From Lachnospiraceae bacterium (GTDB lineage Bacteria; Bacillota; Clostridia; Lachnospirales; Lachnospiraceae): a stretch of DNA of 64,000 nt. Positions within the stretch are counted from its first letter, which is position 1, and each line of letters starts with the position of its first letter. Below the pieces are notes generated by a model. That model saw only the letters and a list, made by a program, of their open reading frames with translations. It was not told the origin of the DNA and ran no database searches. The stretch covers positions 50,731-114,730 of the forward strand of contig JAFUAB010000027.1 of the NCBI GenBank assembly GCA_017460885.1. Direction: 5' to 3'. Of the stretch, positions 57,165 to 64,000 are shown one piece after another. Made by a program: the position numbers and the translations under genes.

Positions 57165-57193
57165 TTGACAGATTGAAAAGGCCGCTTTATGGA
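57165..57193 (+). promoter_or_regulatory. Possible promoter of the XRE regulator gene
   Basis: TTGACA and TATGGA are 17 bp apart, about 135 bp before the gene. The 349-bp gap 56980-57328 also holds the REP-like copy and the palindromes at 57276-57305. I see no other gene in it. Confidence 0.45.
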
Positions 57194-57275
57194 ATGCAAC
57201 CGACTGATGCGCTATATTCAGGTTGTTCAAACAAGGAAACATGAAGGCGTGGAAGTTCAAAGCTGACATAAGGAT

Positions 57276-57305
57276 CCGTACGGAATGGCTTTTAATTCCG
57301 TACGG
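57276..57305 (+). promoter_or_regulatory. Two CCGTACGG palindromes before the XRE gene
   Basis: CCGTACGGAA (57276-57285) and TTCCGTACGG (57296-57305) are each palindromic at the core and together form a perfect 10-bp hairpin. The two cores lie 22 bp apart, about two turns of DNA. They end 24 bp before the ATG, a fitting place for an autoregulatory operator. Confidence 0.6.
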
Positions 57306-57328
57306 CCCTAAAAGCGGAAAGGATAAAA

Positions 57329-58327
57329 ATGATACTTGCAGAGAAGATAATCAATGAAAGAAAGAAAAACGGCTGGTCTCAGGAAGAACTTGCGGACATG
57401 CTTGGCGTATCGAGACAGTCCATATCCAAGTGGGAAAGCGCACAGAGCGTTCCGGATCTCCAAAAGATCCTTAAGCTGGCGGAAACGTTCAACGTGAGCA
57501 CGGATTACCTTTTAAAGGATGAAATGGAGCCGGCTTCCGTAGAGACTCCTTCTTATAATGGACAGAACGATTCCGTTTCTCCGTTAAGGAGAGTGTCCCT
57601 GGAGGAGGCGTCGGAATACGTTTCCATCAGAAAGGAAGTGCTGCCAAAGATCGGCCTTGGCGTGTTCCTGTGCGTCACTTGTCCCGTAGTGCTCATTTTG
57701 CTCGCCGGCCTGCAGAGTGCGCAGATCATCAAGGTTTCCGAGAACGTCACTGCGGCGATCGGAATTCTGGTTCTTTTTGCACAGCTGGGCGTGGCAATAT
57801 GGCTGTTCATCTCCCAGAGCGGCAAACTTGGCAAATATGCATTTCTCGAGCAGGAATCGTTTGATGCGGAGTACGGAGTTGACGGCATGGCCAAAGAAAA
57901 GCTTGCTGCAACCGCCCCATATAACACCAGGGCCCTGACCGTCGGCGTGCTGCTGTGCGTACTCGGCTGCGTTCCGCTGGTCATCACGAGCATCCTTCAG
58001 GCCCCATCGGTCATAATAGTCGCCATGGTCGACCTGCTGCTTCTTGCGGTAGGATGTGCGGTTTATTTATTCATCGCCATATGCGGCGTGAATAATTCGT
58101 ACAAAGTGCTGCTGCAGACCGATGATTATACCTATGAAAACAAAATGAAAAACAGGAAGCTCGAGCCCTTGAACCGCATCTACTGGCTTCTTGTCACGGT
58201 TATCTACCTGGCAGTAAGCTTTATCACAGGGCGATGGGACTTCACCTGGATCATATGGGCCGTGTCGGGGGTATTGTTTGCCCTGATACGCGTGATCGGG
58301 GAGTCTCTGGTCAATACTAATGAATGA
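57329..58327 (+). CDS. XRE-family transcriptional regulator with membrane domain
   Basis: 332-residue protein. Residues 1-65 are an HTH_3 DNA-binding domain (IINERKKNGWSQEELADMLGVSRQSISKWESAQSVP...). A linker (about 66-105) leads to six or so hydrophobic segments (105-130, 135-160, 205-230, 235-260, 285-305, 310-325). This fusion of a cytoplasmic HTH with a polytopic membrane region is common in Clostridia and suggests a membrane-bound sensor. GGAAAGG precedes the ATG. It lies between the giant adhesin and a second secreted protein and may control either, but no target site beyond its own palindromes is seen. Confidence 0.85.
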   Translation: MILAEKIINERKKNGWSQEELADMLGVSRQSISKWESAQSVPDLQKILKLAETFNVSTDYLLKDEMEPASVETPSYNGQNDSVSPLRRVSLEEASEYVSIRKEVLPKIGLGVFLCVTCPVVLILLAGLQSAQIIKVSENVTAAIGILVLFAQLGVAIWLFISQSGKLGKYAFLEQESFDAEYGVDGMAKEKLAATAPYNTRALTVGVLLCVLGCVPLVITSILQAPSVIIVAMVDLLLLAVGCAVYLFIAICGVNNSYKVLLQTDDYTYENKMKNRKLEPLNRIYWLLVTVIYLAVSFITGRWDFTWIIWAVSGVLFALIRVIGESLVNTNE

Positions 58328-58333
58328 CGGAAG

Positions 58334-58370
58334 GAAAGTGAACCGTTGACTCCGTCCCCGAGTGTCATTT
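58334..58370. repeat. Decayed REP-like repeat copy
   Basis: TTGACTCCGTCCCCGAGTG and TCATTT (58346-58370) match the inverted form at 13620-13644. The left arm (58334-58345, GGAAAGTGAACC) has diverged. It lies just after the XRE stop codon. Confidence 0.75.
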
Positions 58371-58407
58371 ATAAATCTTAAGTTTTTTGTAATTTCCCGT
58401 GTTTGCG

Positions 58408-58437
58408 TTGAATTGCCGATATTATAAATGGTATAAT
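58408..58437 (+). promoter_or_regulatory. Promoter of the 1100-residue secreted protein gene
   Basis: TTGAAT and TATAAT are 18 bp apart, and the -10 is extended (TGGTATAAT). This is the same extended -10 as at 31807. The leader is about 120 nt. Confidence 0.7.
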
Positions 58438-58562
58438 CTCATTTGCAATAAAAGGTGCAGTTGCCGATTATGATCCGGACATTGGAAAGGAGACCGGTTT
58501 GTTTTCGGACAACAGTACCCGGGTGTATGTACCCACAAGAACATTACAGGAGGGAGATTTAA

Positions 58563-61500
58563 ATGAAAAAGAAACAAACAAAAAGCAGTTTTCTGCGTCT
58601 GCTTGCGCTGATGCTCGCTGTGATCATGGTGATCGGTGAGCCTGTCGGTGCATTTGCGGCAGAGGCTGTGGGTGAGCCTGTTTCGGAGGAGACGGATACG
58701 ATCAGGGAAGATGAGCTTACGCCTGAAGCAGCTGAATTACGAACAAAGGCATTTGATGAAGTAGCAAATGACAGTGAGAGCGCTGCCTCAAGTGAGCCTG
58801 TATCGGAGAGCGGTGATGAGATTGCTATCGCTGATTCATCCGATGCGGATCTGGAAGCACTTGATCCGGATACGGTTGTTGAAGTAGATTCCGATGGTAT
58901 TGTCCAGAAACACGGCGCAACTGTCGAAAAGACAATTTCTGATAGTGATTATCTGGTAAAAAGATATCCTACCCGTGTGACGGTTAAAAACAATTTAACC
59001 GGTACGACATTGGAAAATGATCTGTATGCAGTACTTGTATATACAGATAAGGAATACAAAACTCTTTTTGAAGGTGTCAGGGTTAAACCCGGACAGACAG
59101 TGTCGCTGACATATGTAAATGATAATGATGAAGAATACTCTCGTAAGGCGCTTGACAAGGATAGTAAATATACTATTTGGATAGGTACTGCCGAACAATA
59201 TACATATGAAACAGACGGTGTGGAGAAGACGGCAATCATTGAGTATGGTTTTCTTGGTTACACCGAATACGATGATGACGGCAACAAGTTAGATGCAACA
59301 CGGGAATATAATATCAGGGCTAAAAAAGAGCTTGCGACGGTTGACTCAGAAGAGGTAGACAACGGCTGGAAGAACGGAACCGAGATAAATATGAAAGCCG
59401 TTGCTCAGAATAATATGACCGTAAAGATAAGCTGGTCAACAAATGCCAAACTTCATCCCGAGCAGAAGGATTTTAAGAAATACAAACTGTCAAGAATAAC
59501 TGAAGATTCAGCTGAAGCAGGCGGAATTAAGTATGATCTGATTCTTGATGGTACCAAAAAGTCGGTAGTTGTAAAGGATAAAATTGACAGTACTGTACAG
59601 ACATACCTGCTTGAGTGCTTCGATAAAAACAATAATTCTCTTGCAAAATATGTTACGGCTACTGCACCTTACCTATTGAACGTTCAGCCCGGTTATTCTG
59701 ATAAAATATTGGACTTCACATTTACTCGCCTGGCCAATGACGAAAATTATACGATAAATCTTGACGTTGCAACAGCGAACAAGGCATATGATGCTGCAAA
59801 GGCTCCCGGCGGATTTCATGATGAATGGAGTACGCAGACATACGGAAGTAATATCAGGTCGATCGAAAGTTATTTTGTGAAAAAGAATGTTACACCTACA
59901 GCCGGTATGCTGACTTATTACAATGCCGAACCACAGCTGCAGACAGGAAAGACATATTTTGCCAGAATGCGAGTTACAACAAATGTTGGCGGAGTTGAGA
60001 TATCGTCTGTTCCGTCAAATGTTGTAAAGGTTAAGGTCGGACCTGAGAAGCTGCTGATCCTGACTTCGGCAGGAGTAGAATACAATGCGAAGACTCCGGC
60101 ACAGAATCAGGCAAATGCTGAAAAATTCCTTAATGATTATTATATGGAAAGCGTAGAAGAAATCGATTCTGAACTTTTTGTCCATGAGGCAAATACCGAA
60201 GTATGCTTTAAGAGCGGTATGATATTCTTCCTTGGAGCTGATAATGAGAGTAATATCAAATCATACGACTTGTATCGAAGCGAACATCCATATGGCGGAT
60301 ATAAGAAGGTAAAGAGCTATGCCTTGGATAAGGCTGATAAGGTAGGCTTGATCAAGTGTAAGCTGAATGATTTATCTACCAGTAACATTTATGCACTGGA
60401 GTACAACAATTTTATTCCTGAGAAAGAGTATTACTATTCTGTATGTGCTGTATCCAAAACCGCTAGTTCTGTCGGTGGTTTGGGAGACGGAGAATTGATA
60501 AAGCCCGAACAGGATACAGTTCAGGGACTGTTTACTCAGGATATGGATCTGCATAAGATAACTCTTGGGTGGCAGCATGATGATTGTGTAAAGCAATATT
60601 GGCTCTACCGCAGTGATAAAAAACTTGATACTCTCAAGCAAAAAGTGGATTTTCAACGTGATTACACGCCTTTAGCAAAAATATCGGCATCAAAATATGA
60701 TAAAACCACAGGATATGTTTTTTATACGGATTCCAAAAAACTGGTTCCCGATACCAGCTACTATTATTATGTAAGACCGGTTTATGATACTTCCAAAGCA
60801 TCCAAGAAGACAGCAGAGGCAGCAGAGTATAACACAGAGTATTGTTCTGAGGTTGTAGAAGGTGTCTGCAGTGCATTATATGTTAAAGTCGGCGGATTAA
60901 AAGCATCCAGTTATGCATCGGAACAGATGAGTGTCAGCTTCAATAAGGTGAAGGATCTGACAAAGTATCGTATATGGAGAGCTGAATTCTCAAATGATGT
61001 AAAGACAATTCCCGAGTCCTATATACCTAAGCTCTTTGATTTTGTGGAAGGCCAGGAAACAATGTCCTTCACAGAACTTGAGAAAAAATTACGTGGCAAG
61101 ACAGATGACGAATGGAATAATTATATCGCTAAGTATGGATGGACTAAGGTTGCTGACATTTCCTCGACCGGTAAATCATCATTTATAGACAATAACAATG
61201 TAAATGTCGGTAAATACTACGTATATATGATCCAAGGTGCTACTGCTGATTCTGCCAGCGTAAACTTCAGTTATACCGGGGCCGTACAGAATAAACCTCT
61301 GGCTGTTACCAATGCAAAAGCCGAGCTTAGGGGCAGCGGTTCAAATCTTTATATAAATGTTTCATGGAGTCTTGATTCCAAGGAGAGGAGCGTTAGCGGA
61401 CTGGCGTACCAGATAAGTATAGATGGAGGCAGCTATCGTGATGTTAGTTCAAATTCCTATCAGGACTACAATGTATCAAGAGGAACAGAGAAAACATACA

Positions 61501-61865
61501 GAATACGTGTAAGACACACTGCTTCTGATACATATAGCAGTGCAGTTGAAATAAAATACAGTCTGCCTAAGAATATTGAAGTAAGTAAGAGCGGCGACGG
61601 TACATTCAGCGGCAATACATTGAAGCTTAAAGTCGGTGAAAGCGCTACGATATCCTACAGAGCTGTATTGGAGGGCGGAAAAACATCGCAGTATAATAAC
61701 GTCAGCCGTACAGAAACTCCTGCCGGAACTAAAACGATAGAAGTTACAGGGACCAGCAGTAACAGCTTTACTGTTAAGGCACTCGAGGCCGGGGCGGCAG
61801 TTCCTTACACGTTGAGCTGTGCAGGCTTGAGCAGAACGATTTATGTACAGGTTGTTAAAGAGTAA
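58563..61865 (+). CDS. Large secreted protein with fibronectin-like repeats, function unknown
   Basis: 1100-residue exported protein: a signal peptide (1-33, ending AFAA), an acidic Glu/Ser-rich region (to about 130) and then repeated beta-sandwich segments of about 90-110 residues. These look like fibronectin type III-like modules, for example YFARMRVTTNVGGVEISSVPSNVVKVKV, TSYYYYVRPVYD and KTYRIRVRHTASDTYSSAVEI. The last part (SLPKNIEVSKSGDG...) is another beta domain. No sorting signal, lipobox or choline-binding repeats are seen, so it is either released or held by other means. I cannot name its ligand. AGGAGG lies 7 nt before the ATG, and a terminator follows the stop. It stands alone in its transcript. 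Confidence 0.75.
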   Translation: MKKKQTKSSFLRLLALMLAVIMVIGEPVGAFAAEAVGEPVSEETDTIREDELTPEAAELRTKAFDEVANDSESAASSEPVSESGDEIAIADSSDADLEALDPDTVVEVDSDGIVQKHGATVEKTISDSDYLVKRYPTRVTVKNNLTGTTLENDLYAVLVYTDKEYKTLFEGVRVKPGQTVSLTYVNDNDEEYSRKALDKDSKYTIWIGTAEQYTYETDGVEKTAIIEYGFLGYTEYDDDGNKLDATREYNIRAKKELATVDSEEVDNGWKNGTEINMKAVAQNNMTVKISWSTNAKLHPEQKDFKKYKLSRITEDSAEAGGIKYDLILDGTKKSVVVKDKIDSTVQTYLLECFDKNNNSLAKYVTATAPYLLNVQPGYSDKILDFTFTRLANDENYTINLDVATANKAYDAAKAPGGFHDEWSTQTYGSNIRSIESYFVKKNVTPTAGMLTYYNAEPQLQTGKTYFARMRVTTNVGGVEISSVPSNVVKVKVGPEKLLILTSAGVEYNAKTPAQNQANAEKFLNDYYMESVEEIDSELFVHEANTEVCFKSGMIFFLGADNESNIKSYDLYRSEHPYGGYKKVKSYALDKADKVGLIKCKLNDLSTSNIYALEYNNFIPEKEYYYSVCAVSKTASSVGGLGDGELIKPEQDTVQGLFTQDMDLHKITLGWQHDDCVKQYWLYRSDKKLDTLKQKVDFQRDYTPLAKISASKYDKTTGYVFYTDSKKLVPDTSYYYYVRPVYDTSKASKKTAEAAEYNTEYCSEVVEGVCSALYVKVGGLKASSYASEQMSVSFNKVKDLTKYRIWRAEFSNDVKTIPESYIPKLFDFVEGQETMSFTELEKKLRGKTDDEWNNYIAKYGWTKVADISSTGKSSFIDNNNVNVGKYYVYMIQGATADSASVNFSYTGAVQNKPLAVTNAKAELRGSGSNLYINVSWSLDSKERSVSGLAYQISIDGGSYRDVSSNSYQDYNVSRGTEKTYRIRVRHTASDTYSSAVEIKYSLPKNIEVSKSGDGTFSGNTLKLKVGESATISYRAVLEGGKTSQYNNVSRTETPAGTKTIEVTGTSSNSFTVKALEAGAAVPYTLSCAGLSRTIYVQVVKE

Positions 61866-61903
61866 TCGGAATTTGAATTTCATAATTTGATCATGCGGTC
61901 CAA

Positions 61904-61936
61904 CCACTCCCGGAGTTTTTCTCCGGGAGTGGTTTT
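61904..61936 (+). terminator. Terminator of the secreted protein gene
   Basis: CCACTCCCGGAG (61904) and CTCCGGGAGTGG (61921-61932) form a perfect 12-bp stem around TTTTT, followed by TTTT. Confidence 0.92.
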
Positions 61937-62053
61937 GTGTAAATTTAGTCCTGTTTTATATGGCAACTTAATCCGAATAGTATTACAATAAGAAGATAAT
62001 GGAAAAAGATATTCAGGTTTTATCGATATTACTGAATACAGAGGAGATGCGAA

Positions 62054-63808
62054 ATGGTCAATTTTAAAGAAGATGAAAGTTTAAATATGCTGAATCATTC
62101 CTGCGCCCATCTGATGGCTCAGGCTGTTAAGCATTTGTATCCTCAGGCTAAGTTCTGGGTAGGTCCTGTCGTGGAGGAGGGCTTTTATTATGACATGGAT
62201 CTCGGCGGTGTCATGCTCAATGAGGATGATCTGGCTGCCATAGAGAAGGAAATGAAGAAGGTAGCCAAGACCGGTGTTAAGATTTACAGACGTGAGATTT
62301 CCAAGGCGGAGGCAATGGAGATTTTTAAGGACGATCCGTATAAGATGGATCTGCTTTCCAATATGGAGGACGGTAATATCAGCTGCTATGATCAGGGCGA
62401 TTTTACCGATCTCTGCCGCGGACCTCATGTAGACAATGTTAAGCTCTGCCGTAATTTTAAGCTCGTTAAGCACAGCGGCGTTTACTGGAAGGGAGATGCC
62501 GAGAACCAGGTACTCCAGAGGGTTTACGGCGTTTGCTTCCCTACACCGGAGGAGCTGGAGGATCATCTGAAGCTTCTGGAGGAAGCAAAAGAGAGAGACC
62601 ATCGTAAGATCGGCAGGGATATGGAACTCTTTATGGTCGATGATTTGGTGGGACGCGGACTTCCCATGTATCTGCCTAAGGGACAGATCATCTGGCAGGA
62701 GCTTGAGGACTATATCAAGGCTAAGGAGCGCAGACTTAATTATCAGCATGTCATGACTCCCTGCGTAGGCACCGTTTCGCTCTATCAGACATCAGGACAC
62801 TGGGATCATTACAAGGAGAACATGTTCCCCGCCATGGAGGTGGAGGGGGAGAACTTCGTGCTTCGCCCCATGAACTGCCCTCATCATATGAGGATATACG
62901 CAAACAAGCCTCATTCGTATAAGGAACTTCCCATCAGACTTGCGGAGGTTGCTCATGACTTCAGATTCGAGGCCAGCGGCACGCTCAAGGGTATCGAGAG
63001 AGCGCGTCATTTCTGCCAGAACGATTCGCATATCTTCTGTACTCCCGATCAGATCAAGGATGAGGTAAAGGCGGTTTGTGACCTTATTTTTGATGTATAT
63101 AAGGATTTCAACATCACCAATTACAGATGTGTATTAAGTCTGCGTGATCCTGCGGATACAAAGAAGTATCATCCCGATGATGAAATGTGGAATACCGCTG
63201 AGCAGGCCCTCAGAGAGGTTCTTAATGACATCGGGATCGAATATACGGAGGAGATCGGAGAGGCTGCATTCTATGGTCCTAAGCTGGACGTAAACGTACG
63301 CCCCGCCATCGGAAACGAGATCACGCTTTCGACCTGTCAGCTTGACTTCTGCCTCCCTGCCAAGTTTGAACTGACATATACGGATACTGACGGAGAGAAA
63401 AAGACTCCGGTTGTTCTTCACAGAGCTATTCTCGGTTCACTTGACAGATTTATGGCCTACATACTTGAGGAGACCAAGGGTAATCTGCCTCTGTGGCTTG
63501 CACCGGTTCAGGTCAAGGTTCTCACGATCAAGAATGATGATGACGAGCTTAACGAGTATGCGAAAAAGACAGTTGATGCTCTTCGGGATGCGGACGTAAG
63601 AGTTGAATTCGATGACCGCTCAGAGAAGTTCGGATACAAGATGAGAGAGGCTCAGATCCAGAAGGTTCCCTATATAGTTGTACTGGGCAAGAACGAGATG
63701 GAAGCAGGTCAGATTTCATACAGACTGCACGGTGAACAGGGTACTGAGACGGTTGCTTTTGATGAGTTCGTCAATATGATCGTGGATACGATACGAAACA
63801 AAGCATAA
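62054..63808 (+). CDS. thrS: Threonyl-tRNA synthetase without TGS domain
   Basis: 584-residue class II synthetase that charges tRNA-Thr. It lacks the N-terminal TGS domain of about 60 residues that most ThrS carry (usual length near 640). The editing domain starts at once (HSCAH zinc/hydrolysis motif; DLCRGPHV). The catalytic core has motif 1, motif 2 (RFEASGTLKGIERAR), zinc ligands in RPMNCPHH, the ARHFCQNDSH stretch and VLHRAILGS, and the anticodon-binding domain (APVQVKVLTI...) closes the protein. The start is genuine: GGAG lies 8-9 nt before the ATG, and no TGS-like frame exists upstream. A T-box leader was not seen in the short 5' gap. Confidence 0.96.
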   Translation: MVNFKEDESLNMLNHSCAHLMAQAVKHLYPQAKFWVGPVVEEGFYYDMDLGGVMLNEDDLAAIEKEMKKVAKTGVKIYRREISKAEAMEIFKDDPYKMDLLSNMEDGNISCYDQGDFTDLCRGPHVDNVKLCRNFKLVKHSGVYWKGDAENQVLQRVYGVCFPTPEELEDHLKLLEEAKERDHRKIGRDMELFMVDDLVGRGLPMYLPKGQIIWQELEDYIKAKERRLNYQHVMTPCVGTVSLYQTSGHWDHYKENMFPAMEVEGENFVLRPMNCPHHMRIYANKPHSYKELPIRLAEVAHDFRFEASGTLKGIERARHFCQNDSHIFCTPDQIKDEVKAVCDLIFDVYKDFNITNYRCVLSLRDPADTKKYHPDDEMWNTAEQALREVLNDIGIEYTEEIGEAAFYGPKLDVNVRPAIGNEITLSTCQLDFCLPAKFELTYTDTDGEKKTPVVLHRAILGSLDRFMAYILEETKGNLPLWLAPVQVKVLTIKNDDDELNEYAKKTVDALRDADVRVEFDDRSEKFGYKMREAQIQKVPYIVVLGKNEMEAGQISYRLHGEQGTETVAFDEFVNMIVDTIRNKA

Positions 63809-63841
63809 AAAGAATCCGTTTCAACCGTCTCCGTCGCAGTA

Positions 63842-63997
63842 AGGAACTGTTGCAAAATAACTTGATCATTTGTCTCGGCTAAATGTCCATATGCTTCTTC
63901 AGAAAGCCTCGGCGTAGCCCACTACGCCTACGTTTTCTTCATTGCATATGAACATTTATCCTTTGCCAACTGTTCAAGTTATTTATGAACAGTTCCT
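63842..63997. mobile_element. Complete hairpin MITE
   Basis: The 156-bp element consists of two 76-bp arms, mostly complementary, around the loop CCCA. It begins AGGAACTGTT and ends AACAGTTCCT. GGCGTAG (63911) pairs with CTACGCC (63922) at the loop. It has no coding capacity. A left half (19835-19907) and a solo end (3264-3286) share its sequence. Confidence 0.85.
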
Positions 63998-64000
63998 AAA

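Noticed and set aside
61937-62053. T-box leader before thrS
   Set aside because: Only about 117 bp lie between the upstream terminator and thrS, too short for a T-box with antiterminator, and no T-box sequence was recognised.

Overview
The window looks like chromosome of a Gram-positive anaerobe of the Clostridia, most likely Lachnospiraceae (inference). The basis is the Firmicutes-type gene order rpmG-secE-nusG-rplK-rplA ... rplJ-rplL-rpoB-rpoC ... rpsL-rpsG-fusA-tuf, strong AGGAGG ribosome binding sites, TTGACA/TATAAT promoters, a sortase-anchored surface protein with a GARRSPQTGD-type tail, and a DUF4860/GspF pilus-like operon. There are no rRNA or tRNA genes and no CRISPR array that I can see.

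Layout. (1) 1-5.8 kb: a carbohydrate operon with two ABC permeases, a GH88 unsaturated glucuronyl hydrolase and a DUF2264 protein, suited to importing and trimming uronate-containing oligosaccharides. (2) 5.9-15.2 kb: accessory genes. These are an AAA ATPase, a second AAA/DUF4143 ATPase broken by two frameshifts, cardiolipin synthase, an HD-domain protein, a GH13 lipoprotein and a stand-alone FliD-like protein with a structured leader. (3) 15.2-30.4 kb: the translation/transcription block. It is split between rplA and rplJ by a DUF349 coiled-coil protein, a small reverse-strand gene and a CapA-family protein. An L10 leader precedes rplJ. (4) 30.5-35 kb: surface glycan genes, namely a glycosyltransferase-like protein, an N-acetyl sugar amidotransferase and a large polytopic membrane protein. 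(5) 35-41.5 kb: a reverse-strand operon coding for a degenerate GGDEF membrane protein, an ECF-type sigma factor, a small membrane protein, a transglutaminase lipoprotein, a GspF-like platform protein and four small single-span proteins that resemble minor pseudopilins. (6) 41.5-46.2 kb: the str operon rpsL-rpsG-fusA-tuf. Its promoter sits in the loop of a terminator-like hairpin. (7) 46.2-58.4 kb: an ATPase remnant with phased AGTATATA repeats, a roughly 3380-residue adhesin (signal peptide, parallel beta-helix, about 19 Cna_B repeats, sorting signal) and an XRE regulator. Copies of a REP-like repeat flank this block. (8) 58.5-64 kb: a second large secreted protein, a threonyl-tRNA synthetase lacking the TGS domain, and a hairpin MITE.

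The housekeeping genes look intact and conventional. The interest lies in the accessory blocks inserted between them, and in several dispersed repeat families: the REP-like GGGGACGGAGTCA repeat, the AGGAAA..GCTGA palindrome, the AGGAACTGTT hairpin MITE, and direct repeats upstream of AAA ATPase genes. Functions of DUF2264, the 1100-residue secreted protein and most small proteins of the pilus-like operon cannot be settled from sequence alone.
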